DNA from: Crocinitomicaceae bacterium
Lineage (GTDB): Bacteria; Bacteroidota; Bacteroidia; Flavobacteriales_D; Crocinitomicaceae
Length of the DNA: 57,132 bases
Reading direction: 5' to 3'
Assembly: GCA_022447585.1 (NCBI GenBank)
Contig: JAKVAR010000009.1
Coordinates: 1-57,132, forward strand
How positions within the stretch are numbered: position 1 is the stretch's first letter; every line of letters starts with the position of its first letter. A program made the translations under genes and the position numbers. Positions 17,299 to 26,085 of this stretch are shown here, piece after piece. The notes under the pieces were generated by a model. The model was not told the origin of the DNA. It made no database searches and saw nothing but the letters and a program-made list of their open reading frames with translations.

Positions 17299-20200
17299 AT
17301 GAAAATGTTTAAGCGCATAGTTAATGTTCTTGTATTCGTCTTATTAACAACAGCTATATTCGGACAGAATGAGGCTGAGTTGAATGAGGATGCCGGAAAG
17401 TTGTTCGAAAAAGAGCAATATGTCAATGCTACGCCTTTATATTTGCAATTATTATCCTTAAACCCTACTAGTGCTGATTATAATTTTCGTTACGGAGCTT
17501 GTCTTTTAAGCAATTCTTATAAGAAACAAGACGCAATAAGGTACTTAAATTTTGCTGTTAAGGATGAAACAAGTGATCCTCGTGTATTTTATTTTCATGG
17601 TAAAGCATTACACTTGAATTATCAATTCGAAGAGGCAAAGGAAAGTTACAAAAAGTATATCTTGAAACGTGATAAAAAGGATAAGCGTTATTCTGTAGAA
17701 CGTGAAATAGAAATGTGTGATAATGGTAAGAAGTTATTATCGCAATTCACGGATATTATTGTTTCTGAAAAACAAGAAATTGACAATCAAAAATTCTTCC
17801 GTCTCTATAAAAATATGCAAACGATTGGCGGTGATATATTGGTAAGTGCTGAATTTCAATCTAAGTTAGATAAAAAGAAAGGTCATGTTCCAATTGTCCA
17901 TTTCCCGCCGCAAGCGAAGGCTATATATTATTCGAGTTACGGAGATAATGAGGCAACAGGAAAGGATATCTATATCAGAAGGCGACTACCAAATGGTGGT
18001 TGGGGAAACCCACAATTACTCCCAGGTTCTGTTAACACGATTGAAGATGAAGATTTTCCATACATGCATCCAAGTGGTGATTTTCTCTACTTCAGTTCGA
18101 AGGGGCATAATTCGATGGGGGGATATGATGTCTTCTTTTCGAGATTTAACCCTAATATTAATGCTTTTGGTAAACCAGAGAATGTAGATTTTGCAATTAG
18201 TTCGCCTGATGATGATTTATTTTATGTGGTAGATTCTTTACATAAGAACGCGTACTTCGCTTCTTCAAGGCAAAGTCAGAATGGGAAATTACATGTTTAT
18301 AATGTGCGTGTTGCAAGAGTTCCGATTCAAGAAATAATTGTAATGGGAGATTTCCTTTCTGAAATTAATCCGGACAATAAATCCATATTTGTAAATGTTA
18401 CCTCGAATACAAATGGAGCGGAAGTAGGGAAGATTATGTCGAATGCAAAGGGTAAATACTCTTTTGTTTTTCCCAAAGGTGGTAAATATAATTATGAAGT
18501 AACTGTAGATGGCAGTGAAGACGTTTATAAGTTTTTGGTAGAACTGCCTTACTTAGATGAATTTCGACCATTAAAGCAGAAGGCCATACATGCTATGGTT
18601 AATGGAAAAGAGGTGGTGCGTATTGTAAACTTGTTCGATGAGAAAGTTGAAGGTGCAGAGGCTTTAATTGCAGATGTTATTCGAAAGCGATCAACGTTGG
18701 AGGTAAATGTCAATAATTTTGATTTGAAGGAGTTGGATGCGCAGGAAGAACGCAATAAAGTGCTGGCAGAAATGGGATTCAGCGACATGTCAATGCTTGA
18801 AGTAAGTGGGCAATTAGAGGAGTTATCCATAACTGAAGGTCTTAAAAGAGAGTCTGTAGAATTGATAGAGGCAAACTTATCAAGTGAAATTGTTGAGAAG
18901 GGAGATAAAATATCAAAATTATCAGAAGAAATTAAGGCATTACTTGAACGCGCTATCGGAATTGAAGAACCAGCAGAAAAGCATAAAATACTTTTAGAGG
19001 CACAACGACTAGAAACTGAAAAGAATCAGCTGGCACTTGAAATTCAGAGTTTAAATGAATTGAAGTCCGCAGCGATTTATACAGTTGGAAATGATCCAAA
19101 AGATACAAGGAGAATGGAAGTGTTGGAGAGTCAATTCAATGCCTTGTTGTCCGCAGATAAAGAGGAGGAAGCCCTTGCTTTACTCTCATTAAACGTGGAT
19201 GCCATCAATAAAACAAGGAATGAATCTCCAAATCAAATTGTGAATGATTTGGTAGCTCAAAGCTTAAAATTGGGGGCTGAAGTTGATGAGCTCAAAAGTC
19301 AACAGAAAGAATTAGAAAAAAATAAAGAGACCGCTGAATCAGAACTTGTATTAGCTAAGAATAATTATGCAAATGCGAAGAAAAAAGACATTGATCGTTT
19401 AAAAAATGAAATATCAGATAAAGAAGCTGAAATTGAAATTATTAAGGATTATGATAAAGAGATAAAAGCTAACATAACTGAGAAAAATATTGAATTAGGA
19501 GTTGTCGATAATAGTATTGCTTCAATGCAAAAAGCGATGTTGAATGAAGATGTTACCGCTATTGATAAACAAAAAATTGAAGAGTCTATAGCTGGTGCTC
19601 AAGAAGTGATAAGTAAAGGCAATGATGGACTAGTAGCAAGTGAACTCGAAGTGTTTGAGTCTAAATATGCGGAGTTTGACCCTAATTATAATGCTAAGGA
19701 GAATCCTATTTCTAATGAAACTGAAAATCAAGCTGCGTTGTATAAAGAAGGTTATGAAGAGCGTAAAGCGGAAGTTTTAGCTGATCAGAGTTTGACAGAC
19801 TTAGAAAAGAGCAAACAATTAAAAGTTTTATCACAAGAAATTTATGAATTAGTTAAAGCAAGAAAAATCGAAGTTGAAGCAATAATTGCGGATGATGGTT
19901 CTTCTGAGAGTTTAAACTCAGAAAAATCTGAACTTGACCGTTTGATCAAAGGCTTGTCTGCTGATATTAGTTTATATGAAAATACACTTGCTGATCTAGA
20001 GAACTCGGCATTATCTTATTCAGAAGAGGAAGTTTTAAGAGAGTTATCCCCCAATTATGAGGAAGAAATTGAAGAAATAGAGAAATCAGATCGAACAGAC
20101 CTTGGAAAGGCTGAAGCAGTTCAGGCCCTTAACACTGATTTGATTGATGAGTTGAAAGAAGAGTTGGAGAAAATTGAAAAAGTAATTTCAAAAAATCCTG

Positions 20201-23200
20201 AAGACGAATCCTTATTGAATAGACAAAAGGTGTTGAATGCTCTAGTTTCGCAAAAAGACAGTGAGTTAGCTGAGATTAATCAAACAATCAATGCGCTTAA
20301 TCAAACAACATCAATTGTTACAGCTGAGTCGGTTTTAAATGATGTTGTACCCAATTATAGTATGGAATTAGTGGAAATTGAGCGCAACATATCTCTTACT
20401 CAGACAGAATCCATAAAGGCTAGAATAGGCATAGAAGATTCAACGAAGAAGAAGCTGGAATCGCGCTTGAAGCAAGTTGATAAAGCATTGAAAAAAGAGG
20501 AGAGTAATGCAAAATTATTGGCGGAAAAAGGGATTATAGAAGAGTTAATTGCGCAAAAAGAAACATCAATTTCAAAATTGAATGAAGAATTAATGCTGGC
20601 TGACACAAATCGAATAAATACTAACACGGTTGATACAACTGAAATAGAAGCGACGTTAAAAGAGGAATTGGTGGTTAGTTACTTGCAGGAAAAAACTGAA
20701 TTGATTGAAGCTGGATCTAATGATTTCAAGTCAAATAAGAAATTATTAGAATTGGAAATTTATCAACTAGAGAAGTTAAATGAAAATCTTGCTAAAGTTG
20801 AAAATGACATTTCTAAAAATGAAGGTGATCAAGCACTGATAGTAAGAAAGGATGTATTAGAAAAGTTGATTGCTGAGCAAGAAAGTACTATATATTCAAG
20901 TAGAGATAAACTTGTATCCTCTGTTACGGCTTTAGAAATAATTCAGTACCAGAAGGATGTTGATAATGATTATCCCTTTGATATTGCTACTATTAATGGG
21001 AGTGATAGTCGAACAAAGGCAAAAGAGGCAGCTGATAGAGAGCAAGCATTGCAAGATAGAATTGAGGCAAAAATTGAGGAGAATAAAGAGAAGATGAATC
21101 GTTCTTATTCCGTTTCGTTCGATATCGAAAATATGATTCTAGAGAGAGCTCTTCAGGAAAGTGCTGTTCGTGAAAGTGAAGCTAAATCAAATATTCTGAC
21201 AGATACCCAAGGAGTTTTAACACAGCGTAAAAATGAATTTATTAGTGAAATTCGACTTGGTGCATTAGGTGAAGGCAATGAGTCTATTAGTCAAACTCTT
21301 GATACCAAAACTGAATTGGAAGCGCAGGATCAAATTTTGGCCTTTTATGAAACTCAATTAGAACAGAAAATTAAAAGTAAGCAAGAAGAGCTGGGGACAA
21401 CAAATAAAGCTGATTTAGTTAAAAGTCAAATTAATTGGTTAGAAGAGGAGAAAGAGATGGTCGCTGAGAAACGAAGAAGAGTTAGCGTGTCGATTGGAGA
21501 GCTTGATCAAAATGCCATGTTGGAGAATAGTGCGCTTTCTCGAGGTGCGAGTTTTGATCCAGTTTTAATGAATCTAGAGGATGATGTTGACAATATTGAA
21601 TCCCTACTAAAAAATGAAAACTTATCAAACTCAGAAACTAAAAGCTTACAAAATGAATTAGCCAAAGCCAAGATTGCTGTGTCAGAAAGGGAAAATCAAA
21701 TGCTTATAAATGAGCTGAATGATACTGGTCAGGATAATGGTGAAATTGAGAAAGAGATTGCGAGTTTAGCAAACCCTTCCATCGAAACTGAAAAAGGACT
21801 TGCTGTAAATCAGGTAAGACAAAAAGTAATAGAAGGTATAGTTCAAGAGGCTGAAAAATCATCTTCAGAGGCTGAGAGAAACTACCTGCTAAACAAAGCT
21901 GCAGATGAGCAACAAAAGCAAAATTCAGAATTAGTGGCATTATTAGTTGAGGAGAAGATTAATCGAATTGAGTCTAAAGAAAATGTGTCATTAGAGTCTA
22001 AAGAAACCTTAGAGCAAAAGAGAAGACGCTTTACAGTTCAAATTGGAGAGTTAACTACTGAAATTATAAAAGTTGATAAAGCAATGGAATCAGCTAAAAA
22101 GAAAGAGATTAATGTGTTAGCAACTCAAAAGGACGCATTAGTAGCTGAAAAATCCTTGGTTGAATCTAAGCTAAGAGTGGTTGAAGAGAAACTTCTTCAG
22201 GAATCTACAACAATTAATGTTGTTAGTGCAGAAGCGTTGGATACTGAATTAACCTTTAATGAAGAAAGACATTTGGCCTCAGATGACGTCTATGAAAGAT
22301 ATTATGAAGTAGCTTCCAAAGCCTTGATAATCGAAAAACAAATTGGTAATTTAGAGGGAGAAATTAAAGAAGAACAAAAGTCAATTAATCAGTTGTTGAA
22401 CAATTCTAATATTGGTGAAACACAGATTAAAACCAAGATTGAAGCTATAAAGGATAAACAAATAGAAGTTGATCGCCTTAATATTGAACTTGTTCAAAAA
22501 AATTATGAAGCTAAGCGAGCATTGCCAGAAAATCCTGAAAAAGCTATGAAAATGCAAAACCTGATCATGCGTGGAGTTAAACCTCTAAAAGCAGCAGCCT
22601 TGGCGACAGCGTTAATTCAAATGCCTTCAACAGGGTTAGCTATTAATGATGAATCATCAAGTCCGTATTCGACTGAAAACCCGATCCCAGTCGGGGTGGA
22701 GAGCCCTTCCGGATTAGTTTATCGTGTTCAAATTGGAGCTTTTTCAAAACCAATCCCTCAAGATTTATTCAAGGAGTTTAATCCCGTTTCTGGAGAAAAA
22801 ATTGGATCTACAAATGTCACGCGTTATATGGCTGGATTTTTCAATAACAGCGATGATGTAGTTGAAGCTAGAACTCAAATTCGCTCGCTCGGATATAGCG
22901 ACGCATTTGTTGTTGCTTATTGCGATGGTGAAAGAATTGGTTTTGGAGAAGCCAGAAGAAGAGAAGCTGCTGGTACATGTATTCCTCAAGGAGTAAATGA
23001 AATGATGTTGGAAGTAGTTGCTAAAACTGCGGAAAAGATGGGGATACCTTTAACAAATCAGGTTCAAGATGTTCCTGAATTAACCTATAGTCGCGCTCCA
23101 GGAGCAGTGGATGCAGAGCCCATAGAAATGAAGCAAGGATTGTTCTTTACGGTGCAAATCGGTGTGTTTAATAGACCCGTTTCTTCTGAGGAGATTTACA

Positions 23201-23982
23201 ATTTACCTGATGTTTTGACGATCAGGTTGCCGAACGGTCAAATTAGATATGCCTCAGGAATGTTTAATTCTGCTGAAGAAGCTTTACCAAGACAAGATCA
23301 GGCGAGAAAAGCTGGGATTGTAGGGCCTTTTATTACAGCATACTATCAAGGAGAGCGTATTTCAATTGGTAATGCTAGAAGAATTCTATACAATGAAGGG
23401 GAGGATGTGTTACAGACAAACATTGAAGCAAAGAAAGCGATAGAAGTCATTAAAACACCATTAGATGTGATTAGAACAGATAGTGTTTCATTAGCAGATC
23501 CAGTGGAAGTTATTTCTGAAATTACGGATGAGTATATACAGATTGTTACAAATAGGAAGTTTAAAGACTTCCCTAGAGATGTATTGAATAGATATAATGC
23601 AGAAGGAAACTTCTTCTTCGATGCAAAAGATAGTTTAGTAAAATCAATTATCTATGCGAATATAGATGATTTACCACGCCTTTATAACTTTAGAAATGAT
23701 ATTGATACCCTTTATCTTCCAAGAGAATACCTGGATCAAGATGGAACGAAAATCTTAAGTATTAAGTTAGATTCAGTGATTCCAGGAGATTTCGTTGATT
23801 GGTTGTTACGGTTCAATTATAGAAGACAATTCGTAAATACCCGAGAGGGAAGAGAATTGAGAATTTTTGGGATTGAACCAAATGAAGTGGAGAAGGTACA
23901 GAATGATGTTCGTATATTTGCACTAGAAGCAGTGATTATAGAAGAAACTGTTTATGAATTAGAATTAGAAGAAAACAAATAA
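17299..23982 (+). CDS. Giant exported PD40 / coiled-coil / SPOR-repeat protein (2227 aa)
   Basis: Domains in order: signal peptide (1-23); TPR-like helices (25-150, GKLFEKEQYVNATPLYLQLL); PD40/WD40-like beta-propeller strands (about 195-335, AKAIYYSSYGDNEATGKDIY, MHPSGDFLYFSSKG); a carboxypeptidase-regulatory-like beta domain (345-420); a very long Glu/Lys-rich coiled coil (440-1770) with internal repeats near residues 785, 908, 1010 and 1117; two SPOR-like domains (about 1805-1880, YRVQIGAFSKPIPQDLF; and about 1950-2025, FTVQIGVFNRPVSSEEIY); and a third degenerate copy near 2078-2140. The TPR-PD40-CRD start resembles PorE-type envelope proteins, but SPOR units replace OmpA_C at the end. SPOR domains bind septal, denuded peptidoglycan, so a periplasmic cell-wall or division role is inferred. 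Confidence 0.85.
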   Translation: MKMFKRIVNVLVFVLLTTAIFGQNEAELNEDAGKLFEKEQYVNATPLYLQLLSLNPTSADYNFRYGACLLSNSYKKQDAIRYLNFAVKDETSDPRVFYFHGKALHLNYQFEEAKESYKKYILKRDKKDKRYSVEREIEMCDNGKKLLSQFTDIIVSEKQEIDNQKFFRLYKNMQTIGGDILVSAEFQSKLDKKKGHVPIVHFPPQAKAIYYSSYGDNEATGKDIYIRRRLPNGGWGNPQLLPGSVNTIEDEDFPYMHPSGDFLYFSSKGHNSMGGYDVFFSRFNPNINAFGKPENVDFAISSPDDDLFYVVDSLHKNAYFASSRQSQNGKLHVYNVRVARVPIQEIIVMGDFLSEINPDNKSIFVNVTSNTNGAEVGKIMSNAKGKYSFVFPKGGKYNYEVTVDGSEDVYKFLVELPYLDEFRPLKQKAIHAMVNGKEVVRIVNLFDEKVEGAEALIADVIRKRSTLEVNVNNFDLKELDAQEERNKVLAEMGFSDMSMLEVSGQLEELSITEGLKRESVELIEANLSSEIVEKGDKISKLSEEIKALLERAIGIEEPAEKHKILLEAQRLETEKNQLALEIQSLNELKSAAIYTVGNDPKDTRRMEVLESQFNALLSADKEEEALALLSLNVDAINKTRNESPNQIVNDLVAQSLKLGAEVDELKSQQKELEKNKETAESELVLAKNNYANAKKKDIDRLKNEISDKEAEIEIIKDYDKEIKANITEKNIELGVVDNSIASMQKAMLNEDVTAIDKQKIEESIAGAQEVISKGNDGLVASELEVFESKYAEFDPNYNAKENPISNETENQAALYKEGYEERKAEVLADQSLTDLEKSKQLKVLSQEIYELVKARKIEVEAIIADDGSSESLNSEKSELDRLIKGLSADISLYENTLADLENSALSYSEEEVLRELSPNYEEEIEEIEKSDRTDLGKAEAVQALNTDLIDELKEELEKIEKVISKNPEDESLLNRQKVLNALVSQKDSELAEINQTINALNQTTSIVTAESVLNDVVPNYSMELVEIERNISLTQTESIKARIGIEDSTKKKLESRLKQVDKALKKEESNAKLLAEKGIIEELIAQKETSISKLNEELMLADTNRINTNTVDTTEIEATLKEELVVSYLQEKTELIEAGSNDFKSNKKLLELEIYQLEKLNENLAKVENDISKNEGDQALIVRKDVLEKLIAEQESTIYSSRDKLVSSVTALEIIQYQKDVDNDYPFDIATINGSDSRTKAKEAADREQALQDRIEAKIEENKEKMNRSYSVSFDIENMILERALQESAVRESEAKSNILTDTQGVLTQRKNEFISEIRLGALGEGNESISQTLDTKTELEAQDQILAFYETQLEQKIKSKQEELGTTNKADLVKSQINWLEEEKEMVAEKRRRVSVSIGELDQNAMLENSALSRGASFDPVLMNLEDDVDNIESLLKNENLSNSETKSLQNELAKAKIAVSERENQMLINELNDTGQDNGEIEKEIASLANPSIETEKGLAVNQVRQKVIEGIVQEAEKSSSEAERNYLLNKAADEQQKQNSELVALLVEEKINRIESKENVSLESKETLEQKRRRFTVQIGELTTEIIKVDKAMESAKKKEINVLATQKDALVAEKSLVESKLRVVEEKLLQESTTINVVSAEALDTELTFNEERHLASDDVYERYYEVASKALIIEKQIGNLEGEIKEEQKSINQLLNNSNIGETQIKTKIEAIKDKQIEVDRLNIELVQKNYEAKRALPENPEKAMKMQNLIMRGVKPLKAAALATALIQMPSTGLAINDESSSPYSTENPIPVGVESPSGLVYRVQIGAFSKPIPQDLFKEFNPVSGEKIGSTNVTRYMAGFFNNSDDVVEARTQIRSLGYSDAFVVAYCDGERIGFGEARRREAAGTCIPQGVNEMMLEVVAKTAEKMGIPLTNQVQDVPELTYSRAPGAVDAEPIEMKQGLFFTVQIGVFNRPVSSEEIYNLPDVLTIRLPNGQIRYASGMFNSAEEALPRQDQARKAGIVGPFITAYYQGERISIGNARRILYNEGEDVLQTNIEAKKAIEVIKTPLDVIRTDSVSLADPVEVISEITDEYIQIVTNRKFKDFPRDVLNRYNAEGNFFFDAKDSLVKSIIYANIDDLPRLYNFRNDIDTLYLPREYLDQDGTKILSIKLDSVIPGDFVDWLLRFNYRRQFVNTREGRELRIFGIEPNEVEKVQNDVRIFALEAVIIEETVYELELEENK

Positions 23983-23985
23983 AAT

Positions 23986-24258
23986 ATGTCACAAGTAGAA
24001 ACAGCCATAGAGGAGGAAGTAATAGTTAAGGAGATAGATCAGAAAGGTTTAGTTGTGATTAATGATGATTTCAATTCATTTGATCATGTAATCGAGTCTT
24101 TGATTAAAGTTGTAAAACATACGCCTATTCAAGCAGAACAATGCACATGGTTGGTACATTATAAAGGTAAGTGCCATGTCAAGAGTGGATCTTACTCAGA
24201 ATTAGAACCAATGTGTACGGCTCTTTTAGACAGAGGTATTACTGCTGAGATCGTATAA
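23986..24258 (+). CDS. clpS: ATP-dependent Clp protease adaptor ClpS
   Basis: ClpS hands N-degron substrates to the ClpAP/ClpCP protease. The 90-aa protein has the family core: VVINDDFNSFDHVIESL (residues 18-34), with the N-end pocket Asn-Asp-Asp, then HTPIQAEQCTWLVHYKGKC (43-61) and the C-terminal LDRGITAEIV. The length is typical. It starts 3 nt after the stop of the giant SPOR protein, so it is translated from the end of the long operon. A perfect 8-bp hairpin follows at 24291. Confidence 0.93.
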   Translation: MSQVETAIEEEVIVKEIDQKGLVVINDDFNSFDHVIESLIKVVKHTPIQAEQCTWLVHYKGKCHVKSGSYSELEPMCTALLDRGITAEIV

Positions 24259-24290
24259 TAGAAAGAATAGAATTTTTTGTGCTAATGGAT

Positions 24291-24310
24291 TGATTACTAT
24301 TCAGTAATCA
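24291..24310 (+). terminator. Hairpin after clpS
   Basis: TGATTACT / AGTAATCA form a perfect 8-bp stem with the 4-nt loop ATTC, 32 nt after the clpS stop. The following bases (TTTAATG) are only weakly T-rich, so termination strength is uncertain. Confidence 0.45.
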
Positions 24311-24351
24311 TTTAATGATCAAAAAAAACTACAATTAATTGAATGTAGTTA

Positions 24352-24381
24352 TTGCTAAAAGAAAAAAACGACTTATATTTG
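24352..24381 (+). promoter_or_regulatory. Bacteroidota-type promoter of the tRNA-Arg gene
   Basis: TTG at 24352-24354 and TATATTTG at 24374-24381 (exact TAnnTTTG) are separated by 19 nt, as expected for the Bacteroidota primary sigma factor. The box ends 11 nt before the mature tRNA 5' end. Confidence 0.75.
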
Positions 24382-24392
24382 CACTCGCAATT

Positions 24393-24466
24393 GGCCCCGT
24401 AGCTCAACTGAATAGAGCACTACATTACGGCTGTAGAGGTTTCAAGTTTGAATCTTGACGGGGTCA
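24393..24466 (+). tRNA. tRNA-Arg (anticodon ACG)
   Basis: A 74-nt cloverleaf. Acceptor GGCCCCG (24393-24399) pairs with CGGGGTC (24459-24465) with one G-U. The D stem is GCTC/GAGC, the anticodon stem is CTACA/TGTAG with loop TTACGGC giving anticodon ACG at 24427-24429, the variable loop is AGGTT, and the T stem is TCAAG/CTTGA. CCA is not encoded; the discriminator is A24466. A34 should be edited to inosine to read CGU/CGC/CGA. Unusual: D-loop position 19 is A (24411) instead of the near-invariant G, and T-loop position 56 is T (24449) instead of C. The tertiary 19-56 pair is therefore kept as A-U. Confidence 0.93.
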
Positions 24467-24470
24467 CAGG

Positions 24471-24500
24471 AAAGCCAATCCGTCTAGGGTTGGCTTTTTT
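24471..24500 (+). terminator. Rho-independent terminator of the tRNA-Arg gene
   Basis: AAAGCCAATCC (24471-24481) pairs with GGGTTGGCTTT (24487-24497) around the loop GTCTA, with one G-U, and runs into TTTTTT. It begins 4 nt after the tRNA end. Confidence 0.88.
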
Positions 24501-24501
24501 A

Positions 24502-24903
24502 ATACTAAAGTTCAGTGTTTCCGAGGTATTATAAATTTTAAATAGGCTTAAACTTTTCGGATAAAAGTTTGAAATCACCGCTTAGGGGTCTATTCAAAAG
24601 GGAGTGTTTCATTAGAATTGGTAATTTCTATTTCTTCATTATACATATACTTTTTTCATAGTTATTACGGAGAGATAAGATAACGATTAATGAGATAACT
24701 GTACGTAATTCAATAATTAGTCACAATCTCTAACTTTTTTAATGGTTTAAAGTACTGAATTAATAACCCACTCAGAGCAATTGTTTAACATAAAGTTACT
24801 ATGTTTACTGAGTATAAATTCAGCTGTGTTACATTATGTTTTATACAGTTATTAGCTGCATTAGTTTAACAATGAGTAAAAGTTTTATACCTAGCAAAGA
24901 GCA
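24502..24903. other. Non-coding stretch upstream of the AraC-type regulator
   Basis: Very AT-rich, with no ORF or recognisable promoter box. The only structure seen is the perfect 8-bp hairpin AAACTTTT (24550-24557) / AAAAGTTT (24563-24570). The long leader suggests regulatory sequence for the AraC-type gene or decayed DNA. Confidence 0.5.
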
Positions 24904-25929
24904 ATGCACTATAGTTTGATTCTGTACATATTAATGCTCTTAGGTTTTGTTAATGGTCTTATCGTTAGTGTGTATATTTTCATAAAAGCAAAATTTAATA
25001 CTTTTTTAAAGTTGCTAGCACTAGCTGTCTTCCTTTTCTCTCTGACCGTTCTGAGAGAATTTCTACATGTTTTTGGAGATGATATAGAGCTAACAATATT
25101 TATAGAGAAATTTCTTTATTTTAAATTGTTAACAGTTGGGATTATACTTATTGGATATGACAAAGCTCTTTCAGAATCAATGAAAAAGAAGGTATACTTC
25201 TTAATTCCAGGCATCATTGAATTTCTATTTCTTAACGCAATTTCCCTCAATTTAATAACACTTCCGAGTCTTATTGAGGATGCATGTTTTGTTATAGTAG
25301 ACTGTATCTCTTTTTTTTGGATTCTGCACGCTTATTATCAAAGAAAGACTGAAGAAAAACAATTTGAAGATAATCTAAAGTTTCTATATTTTTTCGTTCT
25401 AGGTTTCTTATTGATTTTCTTAACAAGAGTTGTTCAGTATTTGGCTGTTTTATTTGAATCTAGTTGGCTATATACATTTGATTTTTTATTCAGAATAATT
25501 GCAATCGGAATAATCGTTTATACCCTCTCGATCCGTTTAATTATAGCTTCTATTAAAAATAGAACCAAAACAAGGAAAAATAAATCGACTATTAAGCCTA
25601 GGAGTAAGAATCTATTATCTCTGATTCGTGAAGACCAAAAGTATTTAATTCAAAATGTTACTCTAGAAAAATTAGCCTCTTTTTACGAAATTGATTCCAA
25701 AACATTATCTAGAACTATAAAAGAACATAATAATAGCAATTTCAATGATTTTATTAACTCCTTACGATTAGAGCATTTTATGTTTTTGATAGAAAATTCA
25801 GAGCATAAAAAATATACACTTCTTACTTTAGCTGAAAAATCGGGTTTCAATTCAAAAGCTACATTTAATAGAGTTTTTAAAAAACGATATTTTGTTTCTC
25901 CTTCTGTATATATTAAGCAACATTATTGA
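24904..25929 (+). CDS. Membrane-bound AraC-family transcriptional regulator
   Basis: A 341-aa regulator. Residues 1-215 contain six to seven hydrophobic segments (for example LILYILMLLGFVNGLIVSVY at 5-24 and FKLLTVGIILIGYD), so the sensor part is embedded in the inner membrane. Residues 245-341 form the double helix-turn-helix of the AraC family: VTLEKLASFYEIDSKTLSRT (first HTH) and LTLAEKSGFNSKATFNRVFK (second HTH with the typical G-F-x-S/N-x-x-x-F-x-R-x-F-K pattern). 7TM-AraC proteins of this kind are common in Bacteroidota, often next to the gene they control; the serine hydrolase downstream is a candidate target. The ligand is unknown. Confidence 0.88.
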   Translation: MHYSLILYILMLLGFVNGLIVSVYIFIKAKFNTFLKLLALAVFLFSLTVLREFLHVFGDDIELTIFIEKFLYFKLLTVGIILIGYDKALSESMKKKVYFLIPGIIEFLFLNAISLNLITLPSLIEDACFVIVDCISFFWILHAYYQRKTEEKQFEDNLKFLYFFVLGFLLIFLTRVVQYLAVLFESSWLYTFDFLFRIIAIGIIVYTLSIRLIIASIKNRTKTRKNKSTIKPRSKNLLSLIREDQKYLIQNVTLEKLASFYEIDSKTLSRTIKEHNNSNFNDFINSLRLEHFMFLIENSEHKKYTLLTLAEKSGFNSKATFNRVFKKRYFVSPSVYIKQHY

Positions 25930-25985
25930 TTGGCTTAAGGAATATGTATTTATTTCAACTCACGTTAGGCGTTAAAACAAAAGAA

Positions 25986-26024
25986 CAATAAGGTATCAAA
26001 TTCTTTTTATGATACCTCTTATTG
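25986..26024. terminator. Inverted repeat after the AraC-type gene
   Basis: CAATAAGGTATCA (25986-25998) faces TGATACCTCTTATTG (26010-26024). The arms match except for a 2-nt bulge, and the loop is T-rich. It lies 57 nt after the regulator stop and could end transcription from that gene or mark an operator before the serine hydrolase. Confidence 0.4.
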
Positions 26025-26085
26025 CGACCAACAATAACACAAACTATTCTTTTTCTCGAAACTTGCAGAAATAATATAAAAGTTG

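Noticed and set aside
24550..24570. Hairpin AAACTTTT/AAAAGTTT as a terminator
   Set aside because: No T run follows and no gene ends there; the real tRNA terminator lies at 24471-24500.
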